Source of the DNA: Dokdonella_A sp966248875
Lineage (GTDB): Bacteria > Pseudomonadota > Gammaproteobacteria > Xanthomonadales > Rhodanobacteraceae
DNA: 42,991 bases
NCBI GenBank assembly: GCA_966248875.1
Contig: CBINBI010000023.1
Coordinates: 1-42,991 of the forward strand
Direction: 5' to 3'
This document shows positions 32,664 through 41,019 of the stretch, in pieces. The notes under the pieces were generated by a model. It was not told where the DNA came from. It saw only the letters and a program-made list of their open reading frames with translations, and ran no database searches. The translations under genes were made by a program, and so were the position numbers. Within the stretch, counting starts at the first letter, position 1, and each line of letters starts with the position of its first letter.

Positions 32664-33788
32664 TCAGAGCGCGCCCAGAACCGGATCGATCTGCGCTTCG
32701 CGGCCGAGCGCGCGCGCGATGCGTGCGAGGCGCTCGCCGAGTTCCGCTGCCGTGGGCGCGCACACGGTCGCATGCCCCACCTTGCGGCCTGCGCGCGGCG
32801 ATTTTCCGTAGTCGTGCCAGTGCGCGTCTCGTTCGCGCAGGATCGCGGTCGCATCCGGCAGCTCGCCGATCCAGTTGAGCATGACGCTCGGACCGCGCGC
32901 CGAGGTATCGCCGAGCGGCAGGCCGAGCACGGCGCGCAGATGGTTCTCGAACTGGCTGCACACGGCGCCTTCGATCGTCCAGTGCCCGGAGTTGTGCACG
33001 CGCGGTGCGATCTCATTGCCGAGCAGCTCGCCGTCGCGGTCGAAAAGCTCGAGCGCGAACGTGCCGACATAGTCGAGCCTCTCCGCGAGCGCACGCGCGT
33101 GCGCCACCGCGCGCTGCTCCAGCTCCGAGCTCGCGGGCGCGGGCGCGAGGCTCGCGGCGAGAATGCCGTCGGCGTGCCAGTTCTGCGTGAGCGGATAGTG
33201 GCGGAACTCGCCGCTGCGCGACCGCACCGCGATCACCGAGACTTCGCGCCGGAACGGCACGAACGCTTCGAGGATGAGAGCCGCTCCGCCGAGCGCAGCC
33301 CAGGCAGTGTCGATATCGGCGGGCGTGCGCAGCACGGCCTGTCCCTTGCCGTCGTACCCGAGCCGGCGCGTCTTCAGGACGGCCGGCAGGCCGATCGCCT
33401 CGACCGCATGCACGAGGTCCTCGCGGCTGTCGACGGCGGCGAACGCAGGTGTCGACAGGCCGATCTCGCGGAACAGGTTCTTCTCGGCGAGGCGATCCTG
33501 CGAGAGCGCGAGCGCTTCGGGGTTCGGAAAGACGTGCGTGTGCTCGGTGAGCCAGTGCGCGGTCTCCGCGGGCACGTTCTCGAAATCGAATGTCGCGACG
33601 TCGACACGGCGCGCGAACTCGGCCAGCGCGTCGAAATCGCGCCAGTCCGCGCGCAGCAGCGGCGCGACCTGCCCCGCGCACGCGTCCGCCGCGCTGTCGA
33701 CGACGAGGAAACGCTGCCCGAGCGGCGCGCCCGCGATCGCGAGCATGCGCGCGAGCTGCCCTCCTCCAAGAATGCCGATCGTTGCCAT
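32664..33788 (-). CDS. purK: N5-carboxyaminoimidazole ribonucleotide synthase
   Basis: The 374-residue ATP-grasp enzyme makes N5-CAIR from AIR, bicarbonate and ATP in purine synthesis. It starts MATIGILGGGQLARMLAIAG (Rossmann start), has the FDFENVPAETAHWL segment, the ATP-binding KTRRLGYDGKGQAVL loop and the catalytic NEIAPRVHNSGHWTIEGAV signature. Full length. purE lies upstream in the same direction; the 166 bp between them holds a hairpin repeat. Confidence 0.97.
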   Translation of the reverse strand: MATIGILGGGQLARMLAIAGAPLGQRFLVVDSAADACAGQVAPLLRADWRDFDALAEFARRVDVATFDFENVPAETAHWLTEHTHVFPNPEALALSQDRLAEKNLFREIGLSTPAFAAVDSREDLVHAVEAIGLPAVLKTRRLGYDGKGQAVLRTPADIDTAWAALGGAALILEAFVPFRREVSVIAVRSRSGEFRHYPLTQNWHADGILAASLAPAPASSELEQRAVAHARALAERLDYVGTFALELFDRDGELLGNEIAPRVHNSGHWTIEGAVCSQFENHLRAVLGLPLGDTSARGPSVMLNWIGELPDATAILRERDAHWHDYGKSPRAGRKVGHATVCAPTAAELGERLARIARALGREAQIDPVLGAL

Positions 33789-33799
33789 CGCTACTTCCT

Positions 33800-33835
33800 C
33801 TCTCCCGCTTGCGGGAGAGGGTTAGGGTGAGGGCA
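33800..33835. repeat. CTCTCCCGC hairpin repeat between purE and purK
   Basis: CTCTCCCGC (33800-33808) and GCGGGAGAG (33811-33819) form a 9-bp stem with a TT loop, followed by GGTTAGGGTGAGGG. This is the very widespread proteobacterial 'CCCTCACCCTAACCCTCTCCC' repeat. Its place inside the purE-purK transcript, just upstream of the purK start, is notable. Confidence 0.75.
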
Positions 33836-33954
33836 ATCCTGGTTCGTCTGAACCCGCGCGCCCTCATTCGCCTCCGGCACCTTCTCCGGCGAGCGGAAGA
33901 AGGAAATGCTGCGCCTCGACGCAGCCGCGTCGTTGAATGCGTACGAGAACATGA

Positions 33955-34464
33955 TCACTCGACTCGCGGATCCGGCTTGTCGAGCACAACCTGCGTCTGC
34001 GCGGCGCGAAACGCGTCGAGCTTCTTCGCGACATCCGCGTCGTGGACGGCAAGCATGGCCGCCGCGCAGAGCGCCGCGTTGATCGCGCCGGCCTTGCCGA
34101 TCGCGAACGTCGCCACCGGCACGCCCGCTGGCATCTGCACGATCGAGAGCAGCGAGTCCAGGCCGTTCAGCGCCTGCGACTGCACCGGGACGCCGAGCAC
34201 CGGCAGACGCGTCTTCGCAGCCAGCATGCCCGGTAGATGCGCGGCGCCGCCGGCGCCGGCGATGATGACCGCAAGCCCGCGCGCAATCGCGTCTTCGGCG
34301 TATTCGAACAGAAGGTCGGGCGTGCGGTGCGCGGAGACGACGCGCACGTCATGAGCGATGCCGAGGTCGGCCAGCGTCGCCGCGGCGTGCTGCAGGGTAT
34401 CCCAATCCGAGCGGGATCCCATGACGACACCGACGCGAGGACGCTCCTGGTTGGACACGCTCAT
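33955..34464 (-). CDS. purE: N5-carboxyaminoimidazole ribonucleotide mutase
   Basis: The 169-residue protein converts N5-CAIR to CAIR. Diagnostic segments are VGVVMGSRSDWDTLQHA, VRVVSAHRTPDLLFEYAEDA, IIAGAGGAAHLPGMLAA and LPVLGVPVQSQALNGLDSLL, which line the active site of class I PurE. The ATG at 34464 begins a short leader before the conserved core. A TACAAT -10 lies at 34493-34488. It is divergent from the Trm112-like gene, 101 bp away, and purK follows. Confidence 0.97.
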   Translation of the reverse strand: MSVSNQERPRVGVVMGSRSDWDTLQHAAATLADLGIAHDVRVVSAHRTPDLLFEYAEDAIARGLAVIIAGAGGAAHLPGMLAAKTRLPVLGVPVQSQALNGLDSLLSIVQMPAGVPVATFAIGKAGAINAALCAAAMLAVHDADVAKKLDAFRAAQTQVVLDKPDPRVE

Positions 34465-34487
34465 GGAGGGCAGCCGGCAAAACCGGT

Positions 34488-34493
34488 ATTGTA
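34488..34493 (-). promoter_or_regulatory. Candidate -10 (TACAAT) of purE
   Basis: TACAAT on the minus strand lies 24 bases before the purE ATG, giving a start near 34481. No good -35 was found at the usual spacing. Confidence 0.45.
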
Positions 34494-34565
34494 CGCGCAA
34501 AGCCGGCCTGGACCGCAGCCAGCGTGCCGCGCGGCCGCCGTCCCGCCGGAACGAGCCGTCCCGCG

Positions 34566-34838
34566 ATGATCGACCGACGCCTACTCGACATCCTCTGCTG
34601 CCCGGTGACGAAGTCGCCGGTGCGCCTGCTCTCGCCCGAAGAGCTGGAGGCCCTGAGCCGGGCGGTCGCCGCCGGCAGCGTGCGCACCGACGCGGGAGCA
34701 ATTCTGAAGGCGGCGCCGCCCGCTGGCCTGATCACGCGCGACGGGCGCACGATCTACCGCATCGACGACGACATTCCCGTCATGCTGCCGGACGAAGCCG
34801 TCGCGACGGCCCAGATTCCGGATTTTCCTCGCGGCTGA
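34566..34838 (+). CDS. Trm112-like (UPF0434/YcaR) small protein
   Basis: The 90-residue protein begins MIDRRLLDILCCPVTKSPVR and ends with the YRIDDDIPVMLPDEA segment, both typical of the bacterial Trm112-like/UPF0434 family. E. coli YcaR is about 60 residues; the insert here between the two segments (about 28-65) is longer. Bacterial members are small zinc-ribbon-like proteins, probable methyltransferase partners. Only one CC pair is present and no second Cys pair, so zinc binding is doubtful. Confidence 0.85.
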   Translation: MIDRRLLDILCCPVTKSPVRLLSPEELEALSRAVAAGSVRTDAGAILKAAPPAGLITRDGRTIYRIDDDIPVMLPDEAVATAQIPDFPRG

Positions 34839-34879
34839 AACCGGCGGGGCCGGCTCCGATCGAAAAGGAGCATTCCAAG

Positions 34880-34921
34880 CGTGACGAAAATCACACTCCC
34901 TTAACGGCTCTCACCTATCAT
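34880..34921 (+). promoter_or_regulatory. CRP/Clp-type site and -10 of the DUF1631 gene
   Basis: CGTGA-CGAAAA-TCACA (34880-34895) matches the CRP consensus TGTGA-N6-TCACA in 9 of 10 positions. TATCAT (34916-34921) is a 5/6 -10. A start near 34928 would put the site centre at about -40.5, the class II activator position. In Xanthomonads the CRP homologue Clp binds the same motif and answers to cyclic di-GMP. Confidence 0.5.
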
Positions 34922-34978
34922 TTCTGAACAAGCGTCCGCATCTCGTTGAGCGAGATCGCGCAGCGAGGAACGCCCTGA

Positions 34979-37363
34979 ATGACCGCCCCCAACGACGCTC
35001 CGAAAGTCGTCGATCTTTCGCAACGGCAGAGCACGGCCGGCGGCGGCGATCGCATGGGCGATCTGTTGAAGCTGGTCCGCGGCATCGCGCAGAAGCGCAT
35101 CAACGGACTGGTCTCGACGCTGTTCGAGAACGTCGACGACGCGCTGTTCGATCTCGCCGAGCGCGCCGGCAGCAATGCGCTGCAGACGGAATATTTCGAT
35201 GGCATGCGCGAAGTGCGCAAGAAGCGCCAGCTCGTGGAGCGCTTGTTCCAGGAGCAGGCGTCGCGGAACTTCACCGAATTCGCCGAAGGCAAACTCAAGC
35301 CCGTCAAGCCCGAAGCCGCACCGGCGACGCCGGGCGGCGGCTTGTCGCTGGTCGACGATCAGGAGCTCGAGGAATCGCTCGCCGTCTCGAGTATGGTTGC
35401 CAAGGCCGAGAACCGGCTGCAGCGCTCGCTGTATCAGATCAATCACCGACTCGGCGTCATCATCGGCGGCGGCAAGGTCGAGGACGCGAACAATCCGATC
35501 GGCCCCGCTGTGCTGGGACAGGCGTTCCGCACCGCGGTGCGCGAGTTCCAGGTGAACGTCCAGGTCAAGCTGATCATCTACAAGCTGTTCGACCGCTATG
35601 TGATGGCCGGCCTCGAGCCGCTGTACGAGGAAGTCAACGCCGAGCTGATCCGCGCCGGCGTGCTGCCGCAGATCCGCCACGTGCTTTCGCAGGGAGGCCG
35701 GCCGATCCCGCCGCCTTCCGCGGGTGGTGCGCACGCGCCGACGACGGCGGGCGCGGCATCCGCCGGCGGGGCCGGTACGTCATACTACGATCCCGCTGCG
35801 GCGGAACTGCAGGCAGAGCTCTACAACACGCTGCGCAACCTGCTCGCCAGCCGCCACGGCGGCCGCGCCGCCGGCGACTACGGCTCGGCGGCGAGCGCGT
35901 CCGGGCTGACGCCGACCGAGCTTCTGAGCGCGCTGACGATCCTGCAGAGCCAGTCGTCCGCCGTGCAGCCGCGCGATTCCATCGCGGACGCCGCGCAGGC
36001 CGTGCAGGCGCTCAAGCAGGAGCTGCTCGAGCAGGTGCACAAGCTTTCGGGCGAATCGAAGCCGCACCACGTCTCGTCGGCCGACGAGGACACGATCGAT
36101 CTCGTCGGCATGCTGTTCGAGTTCATCCTGCAGGACCGCAATCTGCCGGCGCAGATTCAGGCGCTGCTCGGGCGGCTGCAGATTCCTTATCTCAAGGTTG
36201 CCATCCTCGACAAGCACCTGTTCGCGCAGAAGACGCATCCCGCGCGCCGCCTGCTCGACGCGCTTGCGGACGCGGGCAAGAGCTGGTCCGAGGAATCGGA
36301 CAAGGATCATCGCCTGTACGATCGCGTGCGGCAGGTCGTCGAGGCGATCCTCGGCGATTTCGACGACGACGTCTCCGTGTTCGAGCGCGAGCTCGAGAGC
36401 TTCACCGGCTTCATGGAGCAGTACCACCGCCGTGCCGAGATCGCAGAGCAGCGCGCCGCCGAGGCGACGCGCGGCCGCGAAAAGCTGCAGGAAGCGCGCC
36501 GCAAGGCCGCGCAGGAAATCCTCGCGCGCATCGAGAACCGCAACCTGCCACCGGTCGTGCACGCGGTGCTGTCGCGCCCGTGGGCGAACTATCTGGTGCT
36601 GACGCTGCTGCGCCAGGGCGAGAATTCGGACGAATGGAAGAGCGCGCTGCGCTTCGCCGACGAGTTCGTCTGGAGCGCGCTGCCGAAGACCAGCGATCTC
36701 GAGCGCACGCGCCTGCGTGCGCTGCTGCCGCAGCTCGAAAAAGCGCTGCGTCACGGCCTCGCGACCGTCGCCTACCACGACAACGACGTCAAGCAGCTGA
36801 TGCAGGAGCTTTCGCAGTTCTATCAGCGCCTGCTCGACGGCGAAAAGCTGGAGGTGAAGAGCGCGCGCGAAGTCATCGCCGCGGGCGCCGCGGCCGCGAT
36901 CCCCGCCGCGGTGCGGCCGGTGGAAGCCGCTGCGCCGGAGGCGGCCGCCGCACCGGCCACGCAGAGCCCGGTCGAGGAGATCGTGCTCAATTCCGACAGC
37001 GCGGAAGAGGCGGCGCCGGAAGAGAACTATGCCGAAGACGACGAGTTCCTGAAGGCGGCGCGGGAAATCAAGGTCGGCACCTGGCTCGAATTCACCGACG
37101 AAAACGGCAATCGCGAGCGTGCCAAGCTGTCGTGGATCAGCCCGATCAGCTCGAAATATCTTTTCGTCAACCGGCGCGGCCTCAAGGTCTGCGACAAGAC
37201 GGTGTTCGCGCTCGCCGCCGAGTTGCGCCGCGGCTCGACCATCGTGCTCGAGGAAGTGCCGCTGTTCGATCGCGCGCTCGACGCGATCGTCGCGCGCCTG
37301 CGCAGCGCGCAGTCCGGCGCGACCGATGCGCCGGCGCCGAAACCCGCCTCGCCGCCCCACTGA
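34979..37363 (+). CDS. DUF1631 domain protein with PilZ-like C-terminus
   Basis: The 794-residue cytoplasmic protein belongs to DUF1631, sometimes mis-annotated as thymidine phosphorylase. It is mostly helical: LLKLVRGIAQKRINGLVSTL near the start, then NRLQRSLYQINHRLGVIIGG. A Pro/Gly/Ala-rich linker lies at about 240-265 and an Ala-rich one at about 645-690. The last part (KVGTWLEFTDENGNRERAKL, then FVNRRGLKV and the helix after it) looks like a PilZ fold, which in other proteins binds cyclic di-GMP, though the RxxxR-D/NxSxxG signature is not clear here. GAGGAA precedes the ATG. nadC follows, as in several gammaproteobacteria. Function unknown. Confidence 0.88.
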   Translation: MTAPNDAPKVVDLSQRQSTAGGGDRMGDLLKLVRGIAQKRINGLVSTLFENVDDALFDLAERAGSNALQTEYFDGMREVRKKRQLVERLFQEQASRNFTEFAEGKLKPVKPEAAPATPGGGLSLVDDQELEESLAVSSMVAKAENRLQRSLYQINHRLGVIIGGGKVEDANNPIGPAVLGQAFRTAVREFQVNVQVKLIIYKLFDRYVMAGLEPLYEEVNAELIRAGVLPQIRHVLSQGGRPIPPPSAGGAHAPTTAGAASAGGAGTSYYDPAAAELQAELYNTLRNLLASRHGGRAAGDYGSAASASGLTPTELLSALTILQSQSSAVQPRDSIADAAQAVQALKQELLEQVHKLSGESKPHHVSSADEDTIDLVGMLFEFILQDRNLPAQIQALLGRLQIPYLKVAILDKHLFAQKTHPARRLLDALADAGKSWSEESDKDHRLYDRVRQVVEAILGDFDDDVSVFERELESFTGFMEQYHRRAEIAEQRAAEATRGREKLQEARRKAAQEILARIENRNLPPVVHAVLSRPWANYLVLTLLRQGENSDEWKSALRFADEFVWSALPKTSDLERTRLRALLPQLEKALRHGLATVAYHDNDVKQLMQELSQFYQRLLDGEKLEVKSAREVIAAGAAAAIPAAVRPVEAAAPEAAAAPATQSPVEEIVLNSDSAEEAAPEENYAEDDEFLKAAREIKVGTWLEFTDENGNRERAKLSWISPISSKYLFVNRRGLKVCDKTVFALAAELRRGSTIVLEEVPLFDRALDAIVARLRSAQSGATDAPAPKPASPPH

Positions 37364-37440
37364 TCCCGCCGGGCGTTCCGATGCACGCCGCGCCCGTTGC
37401 CGTATCCTCGGCGGTCCCGCTGCCGTCCTCCGACCGCCCG

Positions 37441-38322
37441 ATGACACCCTCGCACCCGCCGGCCGAGCTGCCTCCCCGCGAAACAATCGAACGCGACGTG
37501 CGCCGCGCTCTCGACGAGGACGTCGGCAGCGGCGACATCACCGCCGACCTGCTGCCGCCGGACGCGCTCGCGCGGGCCCGCGTGGTCACGCGCGAGGCCG
37601 CCGTGCTGTGCGGCACGGCATGGTTCGAAGCCTGCTTTCATGCGCTCGATCCCGCCGTGCGCTTCGAATGGTTCGCCGGAGACGGTACGCACGTCGCTGC
37701 CGGCGCGCTCGTGTGCCGCATCGAAGGTCGGGCGCGCGCGCTGGTCACCGGCGAGCGCACCGCGCTCAATTTCCTGCAGACGCTGTCCGGCACCGCGACC
37801 GCGACCGCGGCCTTCGTCGACGCCGTGCGCGGCACGCGCACGACGATCCTCGACACGCGCAAGACACTGCCGGGCCTGCGCCTCGCGCAGAAATATGCGG
37901 TGCGCGTCGGCGGCGGCGCCAATCACCGGATCGGCCTGTTCGACGCGATACTGATCAAGGAGAACCACATCGTGGCCGCGGGCTCGCTCACTGCGGCGGT
38001 TGCGCGCGCACGCGCGCTGCACCCCGGCGCGATGGTCGAGGCCGAGGTCGAGAATTTCGGCGAGCTGCGCGAGGCGATCGCGGCCGGGGCGGATCGCATC
38101 ATGCTCGACGAGTTCGAGCTGCACGAGCTTTCGCAGGCAGTGGCCGAGGTCGACGGCCGCGTGCCGCTCGAAGTTTCCGGCTCGGTCAGCCTCGAGCGCG
38201 TGCGGGCGATCGCCGAGACCGGCGTCGACTATGTCTCGATCGGCGCGCTGACCAAGCACGTGCGCGCAATCGATCTTTCGATGCGGATCGAGATGGGCCG
38301 AGGGCCGGCAACGGAGGATTAG
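37441..38322 (+). CDS. nadC: Nicotinate-nucleotide pyrophosphorylase (carboxylating)
   Basis: The 293-residue QPRTase makes nicotinate mononucleotide from quinolinate and PRPP in NAD synthesis. Signatures: ALDEDVGSGDITADLLP, GERTALNFLQTLSGTAT, DTRKTLPGLRLAQKYAV, GGGANHRIGLFDAILIKENH and VEVENFGEL-like strands, with the final SIGALTKHV. I chose the ATG at 37441; an in-frame ATG at 37381 would add 20 residues of Ala/Pro/Ser-rich sequence. Neither has a strong ribosome site. It follows the DUF1631 gene closely (77 bp) and is convergent with the FHA gene. Confidence 0.96.
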   Translation: MTPSHPPAELPPRETIERDVRRALDEDVGSGDITADLLPPDALARARVVTREAAVLCGTAWFEACFHALDPAVRFEWFAGDGTHVAAGALVCRIEGRARALVTGERTALNFLQTLSGTATATAAFVDAVRGTRTTILDTRKTLPGLRLAQKYAVRVGGGANHRIGLFDAILIKENHIVAAGSLTAAVARARALHPGAMVEAEVENFGELREAIAAGADRIMLDEFELHELSQAVAEVDGRVPLEVSGSVSLERVRAIAETGVDYVSIGALTKHVRAIDLSMRIEMGRGPATED

Positions 38323-38368
38323 GAATCAGGGAAAAACGCAGGTTCCGACCCGAATCCTTGCCCTCCGG

Positions 38369-39175
38369 CTACAAGATCCCGAAATACCGCAACGCTCCGA
38401 ACGCAATCGCCGCGACGACGACGATCGCGATCACGATTCCTATCGCCCTGCCTGACCCCTGCGCGGCCGGCGCTGCGGGCTTCGCGGGCTCCGTGCGCGG
38501 CGCGGCCTGCTGTTTCGCGTCCATGCCGGGCGCGACGAGCATGAAGCGCACGGTGTCCAGGCGCAGCTCCTCGCCGGGCTTCAGAAGGCCGTTCTGGATG
38601 CGCTTGTCGTTGATGAACGTGCCGTTCGCGGAATTCATGTCCTCGACCAGCACGCCGTCCGCGGCGACCTGCAGGCGTGCGTGGTGGCGCGAGATTTCTT
38701 CCGCCGGGACCGGAATGTCGCAGTCGTGCTGGCGGCCGATCACCATCGTCCCGGTCAGCGCGAAGGTCTTGCCGAAGGTCGCGCCGGAAACGCCGCGCAG
38801 CATGAACTTCGGCAGAGTGTTGCGCACGCGCGTGCGCGCGGCTTCGTCGGCGGTCTTGCGCGCCGACGGCGGCGGCATGGTCGCGGCCCCCGGACGATCC
38901 GACGACACGCGGCAGCCGACACGCGCGAACAGCAGCAGGTCACCAGGCTTGAGCGGCATTTCCTGCGTGATCTGGCGCCCGTTGAGCACCGTGGGCGCGG
39001 CCGCGTCGACCGGACGCACGCTGCTCTGCCCGCCGCGCGTCTCGATTTCGCAGTGATGCGCCGCGACTCCGGGCGCGGTCAGGACGATCGTGCAGCCGGC
39101 AGCGCTGCCGACGCGCGTGACCCCTTCCTCGAGTGAAACCGGCGCGTGCTCCCCATTCGGAAAAATCAGCTTCAT
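38369..39175 (-). CDS. Double-FHA-domain membrane protein
   Basis: The 268-residue protein (ATG at 39175, GGGGAGA upstream) has two FHA domains. The second (about 124-217) is canonical: MVIGRQHDCDIPVP, SRHHARL and NSANGTFIN hold the Gly-Arg, Ser-Arg-His and Asn-Gly residues for phosphothreonine binding. The first (about 1-90) is divergent (VTRVGSAAGCTIVL, VAAHHCEI, LNGRQI) and lacks the SRxH Arg. A C-terminal membrane helix (about 244-265) anchors it with the FHA part in the cytoplasm. It could read out phosphorylation by a Ser/Thr kinase such as the one at 1.1-3.7 kb; that link is inference. Confidence 0.92.
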   Translation of the reverse strand: MKLIFPNGEHAPVSLEEGVTRVGSAAGCTIVLTAPGVAAHHCEIETRGGQSSVRPVDAAAPTVLNGRQITQEMPLKPGDLLLFARVGCRVSSDRPGAATMPPPSARKTADEAARTRVRNTLPKFMLRGVSGATFGKTFALTGTMVIGRQHDCDIPVPAEEISRHHARLQVAADGVLVEDMNSANGTFINDKRIQNGLLKPGEELRLDTVRFMLVAPGMDAKQQAAPRTEPAKPAAPAAQGSGRAIGIVIAIVVVAAIAFGALRYFGIL

Positions 39176-39362
39176 CGTCTCCCCCTGTCGACGGCGCGAG
39201 GCGCAGCGCCCGTGGCGGACGGCCGATGACCCGCCGCGTGCGGATGCCCGGCCCCGCCTCTCGCAAATTGTAGCCATACCGCAGGTCGGCAAACCCGGCG
39301 GGCGGTCACGTTGCGTCCGTGGTGCCCTTGCCAGCGGATGCGACCGTCCTCACACTCCGGCG

Positions 39363-39713
39363 ATGCTCGGAACCTGGCTGCTGCTGCTCGCGATCGCCCT
39401 CGCCGTCTGGATCTGGATGGACGCGCTCAGCGCGCGCGAGCGTGCCGTCCGCTTCGGCCGCGAGCTCTGTCGTGCGGCCGGCGTGCAACTGCTCGACCAG
39501 ACCGTGTCGATGGCGCGCCTTCGCATCGAGCGCGTGGACGGCCTGCCGGCGCTGGTGCGCCGATACCGCTTCGAGATCAGCTTGAACGGCAGTGACCGGC
39601 ATCGAGGACATCTCGATCTGCGCGGCCACGAGCTGGCGGGCTGGAGCTTGCCGCAGACGGCGGACCCCGCCGCGTCGCGGCCGAACGCGGACCCGCTGAG
39701 GGTCGTCCACTAA
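39363..39713 (+). CDS. DUF3301 family protein
   Basis: The 116-residue protein has an N-terminal membrane segment (MLGTWLLLLAIALAVWIWMD), followed by the DUF3301 core: ARERAVRFGRELCRAAGVQL, LDQTVSMARLRIER and the RRYRFEIS/GHLDLRGHEL strands. The family occurs mainly in gammaproteobacteria and has no known function. It probably faces the cytoplasm. It is divergent from the FHA gene and convergent with sspB. Confidence 0.85.
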   Translation: MLGTWLLLLAIALAVWIWMDALSARERAVRFGRELCRAAGVQLLDQTVSMARLRIERVDGLPALVRRYRFEISLNGSDRHRGHLDLRGHELAGWSLPQTADPAASRPNADPLRVVH

Positions 39714-39756
39714 GGGACAAAGCGCCACGGCATGATGCCGCGGCGGCCGCCGCGGG

Positions 39757-40161
39757 TCACTTCACGACGCGCAGGCGCGGCTTCTTCATCGCATCGTCAG
39801 GCTTCGGCGTCGCCGGCGGCGGTTCCGGCGGCGCGTTCTCGGCGGAGAACATCATCCCCTGGCCATTCTCCTGCGCGTAGATCGCGAGCACGCCGCTCAT
39901 CGGAACCTCGACGGATTGGCTGACACCGCCGAAGCGCGCCAGGAACCGGATGCGCTCGTTGCTGATCTCGAACTGTGTGACGGCACGCGCCGCGATGTTG
40001 AGCACGACCTTGCCGTCCTTGGCGGCGCCGGGCGGAACGCGCACGCCGGGATTCGTCGCGTCCACGAGGAGATACGGCGTGAGACCGTTGTCGCTTATCC
40101 ACTCGTACAGCGCCCGCAGGAGATACGGGCGGTTCGAGGTCATCGCCGCGGGCGAGTTCAT
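39757..40161 (-). CDS. sspB: ClpXP protease specificity-enhancing factor SspB
   Basis: The 134-residue adaptor carries ssrA-tagged and other substrates to ClpXP. The N-terminal domain starts SNRPYLLRALYEWISDNGLT and contains RFGGVSQSVEVPMSGVLAIY; a Pro-rich flexible tail ends KKPRLRVVK, the ClpX-binding module. The ATG at 40161 has GGAG 10 bases upstream; a second ATG at 40143 has none. It follows sspA by 55 bp. Confidence 0.96.
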   Translation of the reverse strand: MNSPAAMTSNRPYLLRALYEWISDNGLTPYLLVDATNPGVRVPPGAAKDGKVVLNIAARAVTQFEISNERIRFLARFGGVSQSVEVPMSGVLAIYAQENGQGMMFSAENAPPEPPPATPKPDDAMKKPRLRVVK

Positions 40162-40216
40162 GTCTGCCGCTCCGGCATCCGGCGGAAGCGTTGCTGCGTC
40201 GTGTCTCTCTGGAACA

Positions 40217-40840
40217 TCACGGCCTCAGCAGTTTTTCTTCAGGGGTCAGACTGCGCGCAAAGCCCTGGCTGCGGAAGATGCGCTCGCCGTAGTCGGTGAT
40301 GACATGCGCCTCGCGCGGGAGCTGCACGCCGAGCGCGTCGAGGCGCCAGATCAGCGGCGCGAGCGCGCAGTCGGCCAGGCTCATCTCGGGGCTCAGGAAG
40401 AACTTGGACGCCTTGAAGGCCGAAGCGTTCTTGATGAGCTCGTCCCGCAGCGCCTTGCGCGCGGCATCGGCCGTGCGGCCGCCGGCGTCGATCTGGTCGA
40501 CCAGGGTCAGCCAGTCGTTCTCGATGCGCACGATCGCCAGGCGCAGGCGCGCCCGCGACAGCGGATCGACCGGCATCAGCGGCGGGTGCGGATAGCGCTC
40601 GTCGAGGTACTCGCAGATGACGCTGGTGTCGTAGAGCACGAGGTCGCGGTCGACCAGCGTCGGCACCGAGTTGTAGGGATTGAGGTCGAGAAGGTCCTCG
40701 GGAGGATCGTCGAGGTCGACGGGCACGAGGTCGTAGGTGACGCCCTTGGCGGCCAGCACCAGCCGCACGCGGTGGCAGTGGATGCAGTCCCGCGCCGAAT
40801 AAAGGGTCAGGATCGTGCGTGAGCGCTGACTCAAAGCCAT
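40217..40840 (-). CDS. sspA: Stringent starvation protein A
   Basis: The 207-residue GST-fold protein binds RNA polymerase and helps acid and stationary-phase survival. The thioredoxin-like part reads LTLYSARDCIHCHRVRLVLA, and the DERYPHPPLMP segment holds the Pro-His-Pro surface needed for RNA polymerase contact in E. coli. GGAGG stands about 10 bases before the ATG at 40840, ruling out a longer in-frame start. It lies downstream of petC (179 bp, with a large palindrome) and upstream of sspB. Confidence 0.95.
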   Translation of the reverse strand: MALSQRSRTILTLYSARDCIHCHRVRLVLAAKGVTYDLVPVDLDDPPEDLLDLNPYNSVPTLVDRDLVLYDTSVICEYLDERYPHPPLMPVDPLSRARLRLAIVRIENDWLTLVDQIDAGGRTADAARKALRDELIKNASAFKASKFFLSPEMSLADCALAPLIWRLDALGVQLPREAHVITDYGERIFRSQGFARSLTPEEKLLRP

Positions 40841-40929
40841 TCTCGGACCCCCTCCCGGGTAACAGCTGCCCCCGGGCAATGTACTACGCGCTCCGACAGG
40901 CGCCTAGACGGACCAGGGGCGTTGCGGCG

Positions 40930-40967
40930 CGTTGCGGCAGCGCGTCATGACGCGCGCGGCCGCAACG
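40930..40967. repeat. Large palindrome between petC and sspA
   Basis: CGTTGCGGC at 40930 and GCCGCAACG ending at 40967 enclose a perfect 16-bp palindrome, GCGCGTCATGACGCGC, with only a small bulge between. A second GTTGCGGC lies just before. On the transcribed minus strand no T-run follows. It could attenuate read-through from petC, act as an RNA-processing site or be a protein-binding dyad. Confidence 0.6.
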
Positions 40968-41019
40968 CCGATGGCATCTCCGGGCTCAGAATCCCGGGAT
41001 TCGCGCAGCCGCGCAGGCG

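Noticed and set aside
37381..37440. Upstream ATG of nadC adding 20 residues
   Set aside because: The extra Ala/Pro/Ser-rich segment is outside the conserved family; it remains possible since neither start has a strong ribosome site.
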